Below are positions 26,385-36,726 of a DNA stretch of 64,000 nt, piece by piece. The stretch's first letter is position 1, and each line of letters opens with the position of its first letter. A model generated the notes under the pieces. That model saw nothing but the letters and a program-made list of their open reading frames with translations, was not told the DNA's origin and searched no databases. This DNA is from Caballeronia sp. TF1N1 (GTDB lineage: Bacteria > Pseudomonadota > Gammaproteobacteria > Burkholderiales > Burkholderiaceae): positions 372,001-436,000 of the forward strand of contig NZ_CP084626.1 in the NCBI RefSeq assembly GCF_022878925.1, written 5' to 3'. The position numbers and the translations under genes were made by a program.

Positions 26385-27398
26385 ATGCCGCACGTCCCGA
26401 CTTCGCTTGCGTCGTCGTGGGGCGCGTGGGCCGTGTTCGTCAGCGTCCTCGCGACGCAACTTGGCGTGCCGGTCCCCGCCGCGCCGATGCTGATTCTCGC
26501 CGGCTCGCTCGTCGCGTCCGGCGAGTCGTCCTTCTGGCCGATGCTTGGCGCGGCCGTGCTCGCGGTGCTCATCGCCGATTCGCTCTGGTTCGCGGCAGGC
26601 CGTCTCTACGGCCGACGCTTCCTCAACTCGCTGGTGCGCTTCTCCCTCTCGATCGACTCCACGCTGCGCACCGCGCGTCGCTGGTTCGAACGCTTCGGCG
26701 TGCCGCTGCTCGCGTTGTCCAAGTTCGTTCCCGGACTCGGGCTCGTGTCGGCGCCGCTGCTAGGCACCACGCAGATCGACGTGCGCGTGTTCGTGTTGTG
26801 GGACTTGATCGGCGCGACCGCCTGGGCCAGTTTCTGGATTCTGGGCGGCGCGGCGCTGCAGGAGCAGATCGCGCGCCTCGTCGTGCTGGTTCGCGCGAAC
26901 GGCGCGACCGTGATCGATATTCTCGTGCTCGCGGGCGTCGGTTTCATTCTGTATCGATGGGTGCGGCGCGTGCAGTTTCACCAGTGGCTGGAGAAGTATC
27001 ACATCACGCCCGACCAGCTCGACGCCATGATGCAAAGCGATACGCCGCCCGTCATCTACGATGCACGGCCAATCGACATACGCCGCAAGGAGCCGTATCG
27101 CATTCCGGGCGCGGTCGCGCTGGATCTCGATTCCCCCGGCCGCGTCGATCAGTTGCTGTCGGAGCACGAAGTCGTCGTGTATTGCGTCTGCCCGAACGAA
27201 GCGACGGCCAAGTCTATCTCGCGTCGGCTGCGCGCCAAGGGTTTCACCAACGTGCGTCCGCTCAAGGGCGGCCTGGACGCGTGGGAGAAGCACGGCTATC
27301 CGATCGAATCCATTCCGCCGGAAAAGCCGCACGTCGATACGCACGAAGACAGCGACATGGACGACATGGTCACGATCCGCGCGACGGCGCCCGAGTAA
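26385..27398 (+). CDS. DedA-family membrane protein fused to a rhodanese domain
   Basis: Residues 1–200 form a DedA (VTT/SNARE-associated) membrane domain: hydrophobic helices, PVPAAPMLILAGSL, and the FGVPLLALSKFVPGLGLVSAPLLG re-entrant motif. A charged linker leads to a cytoplasmic rhodanese-like domain (about 225–320) with VIYDARP and C267 in the VVYCVCPNEATA loop. PLKGGLDAWEKHGYP is the usual rhodanese end. DedA proteins take part in lipid-carrier recycling and membrane-potential homeostasis, and rhodanese domains move sulfane sulfur. What the fusion does is not known to me. 337 aa; the start has a good AAGGAG. Confidence 0.9.
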   Translation: MPHVPTSLASSWGAWAVFVSVLATQLGVPVPAAPMLILAGSLVASGESSFWPMLGAAVLAVLIADSLWFAAGRLYGRRFLNSLVRFSLSIDSTLRTARRWFERFGVPLLALSKFVPGLGLVSAPLLGTTQIDVRVFVLWDLIGATAWASFWILGGAALQEQIARLVVLVRANGATVIDILVLAGVGFILYRWVRRVQFHQWLEKYHITPDQLDAMMQSDTPPVIYDARPIDIRRKEPYRIPGAVALDLDSPGRVDQLLSEHEVVVYCVCPNEATAKSISRRLRAKGFTNVRPLKGGLDAWEKHGYPIESIPPEKPHVDTHEDSDMDDMVTIRATAPE

Positions 27399-27412
27399 TC
27401 GAAACTCGGGCG
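27388..27412. terminator. hairpin spanning the stop codon of the DedA–rhodanese gene
   Basis: CGCCCGAGT (27388–27396) and ACTCGGGCG (27404–27412) form a perfect 9-bp stem with a 7-base loop that begins at the TAA stop codon. No U-tract follows. It may serve as a 3' end for this gene and, from the other strand, for the convergent transporter gene 73 bp away. Confidence 0.4.
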
Positions 27413-27511
27413 GTCCTGCCGCGCCGGCTTACTCGGGTGATAGCCGCAAGCGCCCATGCTCCAGGTCGGCGCTCGAATCGAAACTCAAGCGTTCCCGCCG
27501 CGCCGGTTGAC
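27397..27511. repeat. imperfect 36-bp direct repeat at a convergent gene junction
   Basis: 27397–27432 and 27476–27511 match at 30 of 36 bases (both begin AATCGAAACTC and contain GCCGCGCCGG). The second copy is the last nine codons of the EamA transporter gene. The first therefore looks like an old duplication of its 3' end, now outside the gene. Confidence 0.6.
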
Positions 27512-28414
27512 GAGCGCGATGCCCGCAAGCACCATCGCCGCGGCGACCATGAAGCGCGCGGTGAAGTGCTCGCCGAGCAGCAATACGCCGAAGGTCACAC
27601 CGAAAATCGGCGTCAGAAACGAAAATACGGAGAGCCGCGACGCCATATAGCGCGTGAGCAGCCAGAACCAGGTCAGATAGCTCACGAACGCCACCACCAC
27701 GGCCTGATAAACGAGACTTGCGATAGCGAGCGGCGGCAGCGCGTCGACATGGGTTTGTCCAGTGACGGCCGCGAGCGCGAGCAGCATGACCGCCGATACC
27801 GCGAGCTGATAGAAGAGCGTCTTGCTCGCACTCGTTCGCGAGAGTGACGAGGCGCGCACGACCACCGTCGTCGCGGCCCAGAAAAGGCTCGCCATGACGC
27901 CGAGCGCATCGCCTGCGATGCCGCGCAAGGTCGATGCGCTTTGCGGCGCGCCGTGCAGAAAACCATCCGCGAAGGCAAGCGCCATGCCGCAAAACGCGAG
28001 CATGATGCCGCACCACTGCGTGCGCGCAAGCCGCTCGCCGGCGACGAACCAATGCAGGCCAAGTGCGGTGAAACAGGGGGCGGTATAGAGAAAGACGGCC
28101 ATGCGCGAGGCTGTCGTGAGACTCAGGCCGAAGAAAATGCAGACGAATTCACCGCCGAACAATATGCCGGCAAGGATTCCGGCGGGCAGGGTATCGTCGC
28201 GCTGAAAGAGCGGCACGCCGCGCGTGCGCGTCCAGATCAACACCAGAAAAGTGGCGATGAGCGAGCGTACGCCCGCTTGCAGCATCGGCGGAATGAAGCT
28301 GTTTGCTTCCTTGATGGCGACTTGCTGAAAGCCCCACACGCCGCACAGCGCAATCATCACGGCGACGGCCGTGAGGTCGGGCGCGCGGCGCAGGGCGAAA
28401 GAGGATGTGCTCAT
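27485..28414 (-). CDS. EamA/DMT-family membrane transporter
   Basis: This is a 309-aa inner-membrane protein with about ten hydrophobic segments arranged as two EamA repeats. The first repeat carries GVWGFQQVAIKEANSFIPPMLQAGVRSLIA, and the second carries LTWFWLLTRYMASRLSVFSFLTPIFGVTFGVLLLGE, the conserved end of EamA domains. Family members export amino acids or other small metabolites; the substrate cannot be read here. I start at the ATG at 28414; a GTG at 28435 adds seven residues. It is convergent with the DedA gene. Confidence 0.88.
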   Translation of the reverse strand: MSTSSFALRRAPDLTAVAVMIALCGVWGFQQVAIKEANSFIPPMLQAGVRSLIATFLVLIWTRTRGVPLFQRDDTLPAGILAGILFGGEFVCIFFGLSLTTASRMAVFLYTAPCFTALGLHWFVAGERLARTQWCGIMLAFCGMALAFADGFLHGAPQSASTLRGIAGDALGVMASLFWAATTVVVRASSLSRTSASKTLFYQLAVSAVMLLALAAVTGQTHVDALPPLAIASLVYQAVVVAFVSYLTWFWLLTRYMASRLSVFSFLTPIFGVTFGVLLLGEHFTARFMVAAAMVLAGIALVNRRGGNA

Positions 28415-28750
28415 GTTCACGCATCGACGTCGCACTGTTTTGGAGCGTCGATTGTGCCAGCGAAGTGGTGACGCTGCGCGTGAAAAACCAGAAGTAGCAC
28501 GACGGTGATGCGAAAGCGTGACCGGCCTTACGTTCGAGCGCGATGATTACGGCCGGCTTAGCCGTGGTCGGTCGTGCGCCCACAGCCTGACGTTCGAACA
28601 CGCCGAGTTCGGCTTGACGACAAGCGCCGTCGTGCGCAAGCGCACGTCGTTTGGAAGCGGTAAGCACGGTCTGCTTGAGCAAACGGCATCACTTCGCCGC
28701 TTCCGATTGCCGCAATTGCCCTGAATCGAACGTCCAACGTCGGACGTCGA
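28415..28750. other. intergenic stretch without a recognisable gene
   Basis: This region lies between the EamA transporter start and the gloA stop. It contains two similar short segments (TTACGTTCGAGC near 28527 and TGACGTTCGAAC near 28591) and an inverted repeat CGTCC/GGACG just after gloA. No open frame shows family resemblance and no good terminator is visible. Confidence 0.5.
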
Positions 28751-29137
28751 TCAAGAATGTTTTTCGATCAACTCGACCTTGTACCCGTCCGGGTCTTCGA
28801 CGAACGCGATCACCGTCGTGCCGCCCTTCACCGGGCCGGCTTCGCGCGTGACCTTGCCGCCGGCTTCGCGGATACGGTTGCACGCGTCGGCGGCGCTGTC
28901 CACTTCCAGCGCGATATGACCATATGCCGTGCCCATCTCGTACTTCTCGACGCCCCAGTTGTAGGTCAGCTCGAGCACGCTGGTCTCGCTCTCATCGCCG
29001 TAACCGACGAACGCGAGCGTGTACTTGTACTCGGTGTTCTCGCTTTGACGCAGCACTTTCATGCCGAGAATGCGCGTATAGAAATCGATGGAACGTTGCA
29101 GATCGCCGACGCGCAGCATCGTGTGAAGGAGTCGCAT
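28751..29137 (-). CDS. gloA: lactoylglutathione lyase (glyoxalase I)
   Basis: Converts the methylglyoxal–glutathione hemithioacetal to S-lactoylglutathione. The 128-aa protein has the four metal ligands of the nickel-type enzyme at the same positions as in E. coli GloA: H5, E56, H74 and E122. [26 protein letters not shown] and [12 protein letters not shown] are typical. It starts [16 protein letters not shown]. Probably transcribed with the metallopeptidase gene upstream, which lies 124 bp away on the same strand. Confidence 0.97.
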   Translation of the reverse strand: MRLLHTMLRVGDLQRSIDFYTRILGMKVLRQSENTEYKYTLAFVGYGDESETSVLELTYNWGVEKYEMGTAYGHIALEVDSAADACNRIREAGGKVTREAGPVKGGTTVIAFVEDPDGYKVELIEKHS

Positions 29138-29261
29138 GGTGGGGTTCCTGTTGTTTGATTGCGAAAAGACGACGCGCCCGGTTCGTTTTTATCGATTGGT
29201 CGGGCGGCGCGGTTCTCGTCTCGAATTGTACCGGGCACCCGCGGCGCGCGCTGACGGGCGC

Positions 29262-30143
29262 TCAAAGCGCGGGCAGCAGATCCGGCGGATGATGCTTGAG
29301 CGTATGCCGGGCTTCGCGGAACTCGGGAAAGATGGATTCGACGGTCTGCCAGAAACGCGGACTGTGGTTCATCTCGCGCAGATGCGCAAGCTCGTGCGCG
29401 ACCACATAGTCGATGATCGACATCGGAAAATGAATGAGCCGCCAGTTCAGGCGAATCTTGCCATCGCTCGAACAACTGCCCCAGCGCGTCGCCGCCGACG
29501 AAAGCGCATACGCCCGGTATTCCACGCCGAGCTTTCGTGCATAGACCGCGAGCTGCTCGCCGAAGATGCGCTTCGCTTCGCTTTGCAGCCAGCCTTGCAC
29601 GCGGTCCTTGATCTGCTGCGCATCCGCGAGTGCGGGAAGCGGCACACGCAGCACGCCGGTCTCGTCATCGAACGAAAGCGATCCCGCGCCCGCATTCAGC
29701 GCCACGCGTATGGTCTTGCCGAGATACGGAAACTGCGCGCCGTCTTTCCAGTCGATGCGCGGCAACGCGCGCTCTTCCACACGCGTCTGCCATTCGGTCA
29801 GCTTCTTGAAGATCCAGCTTTGCTTGCCGCCGATCGCGCTTTCGATATCGGCGATCGTCACCCAGCGCGGCGCGGTGATGGTGAGTCCGGTGCCATCGAT
29901 GCAAAAGCCGATGGTGCGCCGCGCCGACCGCTTCAGCCGATAGTCGAGCGCGCGCGCACCCAGGACGATGCGGCGCTGACGCACGCCTTCCGGCAGTGGT
30001 GCGCTTGAAGGAGGAACTTCGCCGCGCAGAGGCGCGGGCGCCGTGGATGGCGCACAGAACTCGGGCGCATGCTCGAACGGTAGATCGAGTTGCAGGGTAT
30101 CGAGCGCGACGGCGGGGCGCTGTCGCGAAGGTTGCTTCTGCAT
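29262..30143 (-). CDS. YgjP-like (DUF45/M48-type) zinc metallopeptidase
   Basis: A predicted cytoplasmic zinc-dependent peptidase of 293 aa. The active-site HELAH is at residues 250–254 with the third histidine at 260 (HELAHLREMNHSPRFW). TRWGSCSSDGKIRLNWRLIHFP just before is the hallmark of the YgjP/DUF45 group. An in-frame GTG-type extension to 30290 overlaps plsC and adds unlikely residues, so I use the ATG at 30143 (MQKQPSRQRPAVALD). The substrate is unknown. It follows plsC on the same strand. Confidence 0.88.
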   Translation of the reverse strand: MQKQPSRQRPAVALDTLQLDLPFEHAPEFCAPSTAPAPLRGEVPPSSAPLPEGVRQRRIVLGARALDYRLKRSARRTIGFCIDGTGLTITAPRWVTIADIESAIGGKQSWIFKKLTEWQTRVEERALPRIDWKDGAQFPYLGKTIRVALNAGAGSLSFDDETGVLRVPLPALADAQQIKDRVQGWLQSEAKRIFGEQLAVYARKLGVEYRAYALSSAATRWGSCSSDGKIRLNWRLIHFPMSIIDYVVAHELAHLREMNHSPRFWQTVESIFPEFREARHTLKHHPPDLLPAL

Positions 30144-30234
30144 CGGCTCGGCTTTGCGCTCCCGGCGCAGGAATGACGAGAAGAACGAGAAAGGCACGCC
30201 GCGGCTCGATCGGATGCGAATGCGAACGACCGCG

Positions 30235-31008
30235 TCAGCGGCCAGCGCCCGCCGCGCCAGGTTCACCCGGTCGCACGTCGGGCGTCGCATAAGCGAGCGG
30301 ATCGATGCGGCGCATTTCCATTTCGATCCAGCTCTCGACTCGCGTGTTCACTTCCTCGGGTGTGAGTCCGGCAGTGTCGATCGGCTGGCCAATCGACACC
30401 GTGACTATACCCGGATATTTGATGAACGAATTACGCGGCCAGAGCCGCCCCGCGTTATGCGCGATAGGCACGACCGGCGCGCCCGTCGCCACCGCGAAGC
30501 GCGCGCCGCCCGTCTTGTACTTGCCCTGCGTGCCGGTGCGTGTGCGCGTGCCTTCCGGAAACATGATGACCCACGCGCCTTCGTCCATGCGCGCACGGCC
30601 TTGCCGCGCGACGGAAACGAACGCATCGCGGCCTTGCTTGCGGTCGATATGCACCATCTTCAGGAGTCCGAGCGCCCAGCCGAAGAACGGCACATAGAGC
30701 AGCTCGCGCTTGAACACATAGCAGAGCGGACGCGGCATGAGCGCCGGAAACGCGAGCGTCTCCCAGGCCGATTGATGCTTCGACAACAGCACCGCCGGAC
30801 CATGCGGCAGATTCTCCATGCCGACAATCTCGTAGCGAATGCCGACCAGATAGCGCAACACGACGATGGTCGACTTGCACCAGCCGGCCGCCATCCAGTA
30901 ACGCTTGTCGGCCCGCATGAAGGGGAACGCGATGAAGCACGCGGTCGCGTACGGCACGGTGTACGCGACGAAGTAAAGCATCAACAGCAACGAACGGATG
31001 AAGCGCAT
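30235..31008 (-). CDS. plsC: 1-acyl-sn-glycerol-3-phosphate acyltransferase
   Basis: Acylates lysophosphatidic acid to phosphatidic acid at the inner membrane. The 257-aa protein has an N-terminal membrane segment (about 5–30). Motif I is seen as KHQSAWE (H78; glutamate in place of the usual aspartate), motif III as FPEGTRTRTG (150–159), and VVPIAHNAG marks motif IV. It lies 25 bp downstream of gmhB, forming a glyQ–glyS–gmhB–plsC run that ends with the YgjP-like gene. Confidence 0.94.
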   Translation of the reverse strand: MRFIRSLLLMLYFVAYTVPYATACFIAFPFMRADKRYWMAAGWCKSTIVVLRYLVGIRYEIVGMENLPHGPAVLLSKHQSAWETLAFPALMPRPLCYVFKRELLYVPFFGWALGLLKMVHIDRKQGRDAFVSVARQGRARMDEGAWVIMFPEGTRTRTGTQGKYKTGGARFAVATGAPVVPIAHNAGRLWPRNSFIKYPGIVTVSIGQPIDTAGLTPEEVNTRVESWIEMEMRRIDPLAYATPDVRPGEPGAAGAGR

Positions 31009-31033
31009 GGAAGGTCAGTGATGCGGCGGCCGG

Positions 31034-31594
31034 TCAGTCACGATGCCGCGCGAGATAGTCGAGCGCAAAGGCGCGCAGATCCTTGTGAACGCTTAAGCCT
31101 TCGGGCAGATTGCCTTCCGCGAGCGTAATCGGTCCCTTGCCGGTCAGAACGAGATGCACGGGAAAGCCGAGCGCCGCGCCGGCTTGCAGGTCGCGCAGCG
31201 AGTCGCCGACGACCGGCGTGTCTTCCGGGTCGATCTCGAAGCGCTCGATGATCTGCTGCAACATGCCAGGCTTCGGCTTTCTGCAATCGCACTGGTCTTC
31301 GGCCGTATGCGGACAAAAGAAGATGGCGTCGATACGCCCGCCGACTGCCGCCGCCGCGCGATTCATCTTCTGATGCATGGCGTTGAGCGCGGCCATGTCG
31401 AACAGGCCGCGCCCGATCCCCGACTGATTCGATGCGATCGCCACGCGAAAACCGGCCTGATTCAGCCGCGCGATGGCTTCGAGACTGCCGGGAATGGCGA
31501 CCCATTCGTCCGGCGACTTGATGAAGGCATCGGAGTCGACGTTGATGACGCCGTCGCGATCGAGAATGACCAGTTTGCGATTCATCATCGTCAT
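31034..31594 (-). CDS. gmhB: D-glycero-beta-D-manno-heptose-1,7-bisphosphate 7-phosphatase
   Basis: This enzyme removes the 7-phosphate in ADP-heptose synthesis for the lipopolysaccharide core. The 186-aa HAD-type protein has LDRDGVIN at the N-terminus, SNQSGIGRG, a zinc-binding CPH...[10 protein letters not shown] loop, and [12 protein letters not shown]. Its ATG overlaps the glyS stop (ATGA), so the two are translationally coupled. Histidinol-phosphatase-like HAD enzymes are the nearest alternative, but the Cys/His loop and length favour GmhB. Confidence 0.93.
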   Translation of the reverse strand: MTMMNRKLVILDRDGVINVDSDAFIKSPDEWVAIPGSLEAIARLNQAGFRVAIASNQSGIGRGLFDMAALNAMHQKMNRAAAAVGGRIDAIFFCPHTAEDQCDCRKPKPGMLQQIIERFEIDPEDTPVVGDSLRDLQAGAALGFPVHLVLTGKGPITLAEGNLPEGLSVHKDLRAFALDYLARHRD

Positions 31595-33690
31595 GCGGCC
31601 AGTTTGGAGATGTCCGCGACGCAGTTCATCTGCTGATGCAATGCGTTGAGGAGCGCGAGGCGGTTGTTACGCAACGCCGCGTCTTCCGCGTTCACCATCA
31701 CGTCGTTGAAGAAAGTGTCGACGGGAGCGCGAAGGGCGGCGAGCGCGGTCAGCGCTTCGGTGTAATTGCGTGCGGCGAGCTGGCTCTGCACGCGCGGCGT
31801 GACACTTTCGATCTGCGCGTAAAGGTCTTTCTCCGCGGCCTCGACGAGCAGTTCCGGATTGACCGCCGTCGGCACGCCTTGCTCGGACTTTCTGAGAATG
31901 TTCGAGATGCGCTTGTTGGCCGCCGCGAGCGATGCCGCCTCCGGCAACGAGGCGAATTCGCGCACGGCATCCAGGCGCGCGACGATGTCGTCGAGACGCG
32001 TAGGATTCAGGCTCAGCACGGCGTCGATTTCGCTCGCGTTGAAGCCGCGTTCGCGCAGAAGACCACGCAGACGATCGAGGAAGAACGCGTAGATTGCTTC
32101 GGTCGAATCCGCGACTTGCGGCATGCCGGCGAATTGGCGTTGGGCCGCGTTGACGAGCTCGCGCAGGTCGATCGGCATCTTCTTTTCGAGCAGGATGCGC
32201 AGCACGCCGAGCGCATGACGGCGCAGCGCGAACGGATCTTTCTCGCCCGTCGGCGCAAGGCCGATGCCCCAGATGCCGACGATGGTTTCCAGCTTGTCCG
32301 CGAGCGCCACGGCGCAACCGACGCCGGTGGACGGCGTGTCGTCGCCCGAGAAACGCGGCTGATAGTGCTCCGAGCATGCGAGCGCCACTTCCTCCGGTTC
32401 GCCGTCGTGGCGTGCGTAGTACGTGCCCATCGTGCCCTGCAATTCGGGGAATTCGCCGACCATGTCGGTGAGCAAGTCCGCCTTCGCAAGACGCGCGGCG
32501 CGGCGCGTGAGCGCGGCATCGACACCGACGAGCGGCGCGATCTCGCCCGCGAGTGCTTCGAGACGCTCCACGCGCTGCAAGGCCGAGCCGAGCTTGTTGT
32601 GGTAGACGACGTTCGCAAGTTGCGGCACGCGGTCTTCGAGGCGCTTCTTCTTGTCCTGCGTGAAGAAGAACTTGGCATCGGCGAGACGCGGACGCACCAC
32701 GCGCTCGTTGCCTTCGATGATCTCGCCGGGCGTCTTCGTATCGATATTGGAGACGATCAGAAAGCGCGAGCGCAGCTTGCCGTCCTGGTCCGTGAGCGCG
32801 AAATATTTCTGGTTGGTCTGCATCGTGAGGATGAGACATTCCTGCGGCACTTGCAGGAACTCATCGTCGAACCGGCACTGATACACGACCGGCCATTCGA
32901 CCAGCGCGTTCACTTCGTCGAGCAGCGCTTCGGGCATCACGACGCGATCTTCACCCGCGAACGCCTGCAATTGCGTGCGAATGGATTCGCGGCGGTCGTC
33001 GAAATTGGCGACGACATGGCCCTTGGTGCGCAGCGTTTCGGCGTAGTCGTCCGCGCGAGCGATCGCAACGAAGCCTTCCGACATGAAGCGATGACCGATG
33101 GTCGTGTCGCCCGCATCGACGCCGAGCGCGCTGACCGGCACGATATCGCGGCCATGCAACGCGACCAGACGCTGCACCGGACGCACGAACTGCACGCTCG
33201 CGCCGTCCGGACGCTGATACGTCATGACCTTTGGAATCGGCAACTTGGCCAAGGTTTCGTCGAGCGCGGCTTGCAAGCCTTCGGTGAGCGTTGCGCCCGG
33301 CGCCGCGTAGCGCAGGAAGAACGCTTCGGCCTTGCCGTCCTGCGCGCGTTCGAGTTCGCCAACGGGGAAGTCGGGAAAGCCGAGCGCCGCCAGCTTCTTG
33401 GCGAGCGGCGGCGTGGGATTGCCGCTCGCGTCGAGCGCGACGGTCACGGGCAGCACCTTCTCGCGCACCTGCTTTTCCGGGGCGACGTTGCGCACGTTTT
33501 CGATCAGCACGGCGAGCCGGCGCGGCGTGGCGTATTTTTCGAACGAAGCCGCGCCTTCGATCAGATCGCGCGCGGCCAAACGCTCGACGATGCCTTCGGC
33601 GAAAGCGGTGCCGAGACGCGCGAGCGCCTTCGGTGGCAGTTCTTCGGTCAACAGCTCGACGAGCAGAGAAGCGGAAGTGGATTGCGTCAT
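31591..33690 (-). CDS. glyS: glycyl-tRNA synthetase beta subunit
   Basis: Beta subunit of the alpha2beta2 glycyl-tRNA synthetase; it carries the tRNA-binding domains. The 699-aa product starts [23 protein letters not shown] and contains the conserved [16 protein letters not shown] segment, LYQC-type repeats and a C-terminal DALR-like domain. A TTG at 33711 would add seven residues overlapping glyQ, so I use the ATG at 33690, 17 bp after glyQ. It ends in an ATGA overlap with gmhB. Confidence 0.96.
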   Translation of the reverse strand: MTQSTSASLLVELLTEELPPKALARLGTAFAEGIVERLAARDLIEGAASFEKYATPRRLAVLIENVRNVAPEKQVREKVLPVTVALDASGNPTPPLAKKLAALGFPDFPVGELERAQDGKAEAFFLRYAAPGATLTEGLQAALDETLAKLPIPKVMTYQRPDGASVQFVRPVQRLVALHGRDIVPVSALGVDAGDTTIGHRFMSEGFVAIARADDYAETLRTKGHVVANFDDRRESIRTQLQAFAGEDRVVMPEALLDEVNALVEWPVVYQCRFDDEFLQVPQECLILTMQTNQKYFALTDQDGKLRSRFLIVSNIDTKTPGEIIEGNERVVRPRLADAKFFFTQDKKKRLEDRVPQLANVVYHNKLGSALQRVERLEALAGEIAPLVGVDAALTRRAARLAKADLLTDMVGEFPELQGTMGTYYARHDGEPEEVALACSEHYQPRFSGDDTPSTGVGCAVALADKLETIVGIWGIGLAPTGEKDPFALRRHALGVLRILLEKKMPIDLRELVNAAQRQFAGMPQVADSTEAIYAFFLDRLRGLLRERGFNASEIDAVLSLNPTRLDDIVARLDAVREFASLPEAASLAAANKRISNILRKSEQGVPTAVNPELLVEAAEKDLYAQIESVTPRVQSQLAARNYTEALTALAALRAPVDTFFNDVMVNAEDAALRNNRLALLNALHQQMNCVADISKLAA

Positions 33691-33707
33691 TGTTCTGTCG
33701 TCTCTCG

Positions 33708-34724
33708 TCAAGCTTGTTCGGTGTTGCCGGGATTGCTTTCGACTTTCAACGCGGGCGCCCAGGCGGGACGCGCCGCTTCCTCGCTGTCGGTGATGAGCCC
33801 GGCTGCGGCGTGCACCGGATTGCCGAGCATCGGGAAGCCGAGCGCTTCGCGCGAATCGTAATACGCCTGCGCGACGAGTCGTGACAACGCGCGGATGCGG
33901 CCGATATACGCCGCGCGCTCCGTCACGGAAATGGCGCCGCGCGCATCGAGCAGATTGAATGTGTGGCCGGCCTTGAGCACGAGTTCGTAGGCGGGCAGCG
34001 CGAGCTTCGCTTCGATCATCTTCTTCGCTTCGGCTTCGTAGCTATTGAAGAAGGTGAAAAGCAGATCGACGTTCGCGTGTTCGAAGTTATACGTGGACTG
34101 TTCGACTTCGTTCTGGTGATAGACATCGCCATACGTAAGGCGCCGCAGTTCGCGGCCATTCGGGCCGTCTTCCTGCCATTCGGTCCAGATGAGGTCATAG
34201 ACGTTATCGACCTTTTGCAGATACATCGCGAGACGTTCCAGACCGTAGGTGATTTCGCCGAGCACCGGCTTGCAGTCGAGACCGCCTGCTTGCTGGAAGT
34301 ACGTGAACTGCGTGACTTCCATGCCGTTCAGCCAGACTTCCCAGCCGAGACCCCAAGCGCCGAGCGTGGGATTTTCCCAGTCGTCTTCGACGAAGCGCAC
34401 GTCGTTCTGCTTCAGATCGAAGCCGAGCGCTTCGAGCGAGCCGAGGTAGAGATCGAGGATATTTTCCGGCGCGGGCTTGAGCACCACTTGATACTGATAG
34501 TAGTGCTGCAGGCGGTTCGGGTTCTCGCCATAGCGGCCGTCCTTGGGGCGGCGCGACGGCTGCACGTAGGCGGCACGCCACGGTTCCGGGCCGATGGCGC
34601 GCAAAAACGTATGAACGTGCGAGGTACCGGCGCCGACTTCCATGTCGATCGGCTGAAGAAGCGCGCAGCCCTTGTCGTTCCAGTAGGACTGCAGCGTCAG
34701 GATGATTTGCTGAAAGGTGAGCAT
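33708..34724 (-). CDS. glyQ: glycyl-tRNA synthetase alpha subunit
   Basis: Catalytic subunit that activates glycine. The 338-aa protein begins [20 protein letters not shown] and shows the class II core: [67 protein letters not shown] and [16 protein letters not shown] long in-frame extension to 35042 is rejected because the family starts at this methionine. The 250-bp region between lnt and this gene probably carries its promoter, but I see no distinct element. Confidence 0.98.
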   Translation of the reverse strand: MLTFQQIILTLQSYWNDKGCALLQPIDMEVGAGTSHVHTFLRAIGPEPWRAAYVQPSRRPKDGRYGENPNRLQHYYQYQVVLKPAPENILDLYLGSLEALGFDLKQNDVRFVEDDWENPTLGAWGLGWEVWLNGMEVTQFTYFQQAGGLDCKPVLGEITYGLERLAMYLQKVDNVYDLIWTEWQEDGPNGRELRRLTYGDVYHQNEVEQSTYNFEHANVDLLFTFFNSYEAEAKKMIEAKLALPAYELVLKAGHTFNLLDARGAISVTERAAYIGRIRALSRLVAQAYYDSREALGFPMLGNPVHAAAGLITDSEEAARPAWAPALKVESNPGNTEQA

Positions 34725-34977
34725 GATTGCCTTTGATGCGGACCGGACGCGGCCGTGGACGCAGACGTCATGGTGCTCGTGACGGCACGGACCCGAGGCT
34801 CGGCGGAATACCGAAACTCTCAATTCTAGCGTATGGCGGGGTGGGGGAGCTTGCGTATGGGTTGCCGAGCGCGGATAGGGTGTTGGACCGATCCCATGCG
34901 CGGTGAGCCTTCGCGTGACTCGGCAGCTTGGATCGATGCGGCGCGCGCACCGGCATGAGCGCACGCCACAGTCGTGT

Positions 34978-36642
34978 TTACGAGCGTTTTCTCCCCGGCG
35001 CAAATGCAAATGCCAACGCCAGCAACAACAACGAAACGGCAATCACGGTGACGTTCCCGCTCGTCACATAAGGCGTGCGCCCCGACATTCCCTGCACCGT
35101 CGCCTCCAGCACGCCTGTCGTGAACGTCGGCAGACGCGAGACGACATCGCCGTTCGCCGCGATCACCGCGGTCATTCCCGTGTTGGTCGCGCGCAGCATT
35201 GGCCGGCCGGTTTCGATCGAACGCATGCGTGCGATCTGCAAGTGCTGGTCGAGCGCGATCGTATTGCCGAACCACGCGAGATTGGTCGAGTTCACCAGCA
35301 CGCCCGCAGGCGCTTCCTGCTCGCGGATCGTATGCGCGATCTCTTCGCCGAAAATGTCCTCGTAACAGATATCGACGGCTACGGGCTGGTTATGCACGAA
35401 AAACGCCTTCTGCGCGATCGGCCCACGCGCGAGATCTCCGAGCGGAATGCCCATCAGTTGCACGAACCAATGAAACCCGAGCGGCACGAACTCGCCGAAC
35501 GGCACGAGATGATGCTTGTCGTAGCGATAGACATCGAGCGTCCCCGGCGTGATGCCAAAGAGACTGTTCGTGAAGTCGGTCACGCGGCCATCGGGCAGAA
35601 CCGTTACGCCAATTGCACCGAACAGGATCGATGACTTCGTATTGTCGGCGAAGCTGCGAATCTTGGCGGCGAAATCATGCGGCACCTGGACAGCCAGTAC
35701 CGGCAGCGCGGTTTCGGGTGTCACGATGAGATCGGCGGATTTCTCCGTGATGAGCCGCTCATAAAGCGCGAGCGATGCATCCACGCCCGCCTGTTCGAAC
35801 TTCATCTCCTGTTTGACGTTGCCTTGCAGGAGCCGCACGGTGAGCGGCGCGTTGGCGGGCGTCGTCCATTGCACGAGCGAGAGCAGCATGCCGGCGACGA
35901 TCAGCGCGAGCGCAACCGCGCCCGGTACAAAACGCGCAGCGCGCGCTCGGCTGACTTGATAGACCGTTTGAACGATCAGCGCGGCGACGAGCGCCAGCAC
36001 CCATGCAACGCCATATACACCGACGACCGAACCGAAGCCCGCGAGCGGTCCATCGACTTGCGCATAGCCGCTTGCGAGCCACGGAAAGCCCGTGAACACG
36101 AGCCCGCGCAACCACTCGCCAATAGCCCATGCGCTCGCGAAGGCGAACGCGCCGTGCCAGGTGGGCACGTAGCGCGACGCGGTTTCGATATCTTGCACGG
36201 TGGCCGCATCTTCATCGCCGAAACGCGCGCGCCCTGCGACGAGCGCCCAGAGCGCGCTCGATAACGCCGGATACATCGCGAGATACAGGCAAAAGAGCGC
36301 GACGGCGGCCGCCGCGAGCGGCGCGGCCATGCCGCCGTACACATGCATGCTGACATAGAGCCACCACACGCCCGTGACGAAATTGCCGAAACCGAACGCC
36401 CAGCCGGTTGCCGCCGCGCTCTTCCAACTGGTCGTGCGTGAGAGCCACGCGAAGAACAGCGTGAAGAGCAGGAGCTCGATCCAGCCGCCATGCGGCGTCG
36501 GCGCGAACGAAAGCGTGTTGGCCGCGCCGAGCACGGCGGCCACGAGGTAATGCCAGAAGGGAAGAGCGCGGGGCGTATTGCCGGTTGCGGATTCAGATGC
36601 CGCGCGTCGGCGCGAAAAAAGACGGAACGATGAGTCGGTCAT
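34978..36642 (-). CDS. lnt: apolipoprotein N-acyltransferase
   Basis: Lnt adds the third acyl chain to the N-terminal cysteine of lipoproteins in the inner membrane. The 554-aa protein has several N-terminal membrane helices, then a periplasmic nitrilase-like domain. The Glu-Lys-Cys triad appears in [25 protein letters not shown] and [15 protein letters not shown] last membrane helix closes it. Length is slightly above E. coli Lnt (512). It follows corC, the standard ybeX–lnt order. Confidence 0.96.
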   Translation of the reverse strand: MTDSSFRLFSRRRAASESATGNTPRALPFWHYLVAAVLGAANTLSFAPTPHGGWIELLLFTLFFAWLSRTTSWKSAAATGWAFGFGNFVTGVWWLYVSMHVYGGMAAPLAAAAVALFCLYLAMYPALSSALWALVAGRARFGDEDAATVQDIETASRYVPTWHGAFAFASAWAIGEWLRGLVFTGFPWLASGYAQVDGPLAGFGSVVGVYGVAWVLALVAALIVQTVYQVSRARAARFVPGAVALALIVAGMLLSLVQWTTPANAPLTVRLLQGNVKQEMKFEQAGVDASLALYERLITEKSADLIVTPETALPVLAVQVPHDFAAKIRSFADNTKSSILFGAIGVTVLPDGRVTDFTNSLFGITPGTLDVYRYDKHHLVPFGEFVPLGFHWFVQLMGIPLGDLARGPIAQKAFFVHNQPVAVDICYEDIFGEEIAHTIREQEAPAGVLVNSTNLAWFGNTIALDQHLQIARMRSIETGRPMLRATNTGMTAVIAANGDVVSRLPTFTTGVLEATVQGMSGRTPYVTSGNVTVIAVSLLLLALAFAFAPGRKRS

Positions 36643-36726
36643 GGAATACGTGGTTGACGGCGGAGCCGTGCGGGAGCGGAGGCGTGGTTGTGGTTTGCGA
36701 TCGAGACTTTATCAATCGCGCACCCC

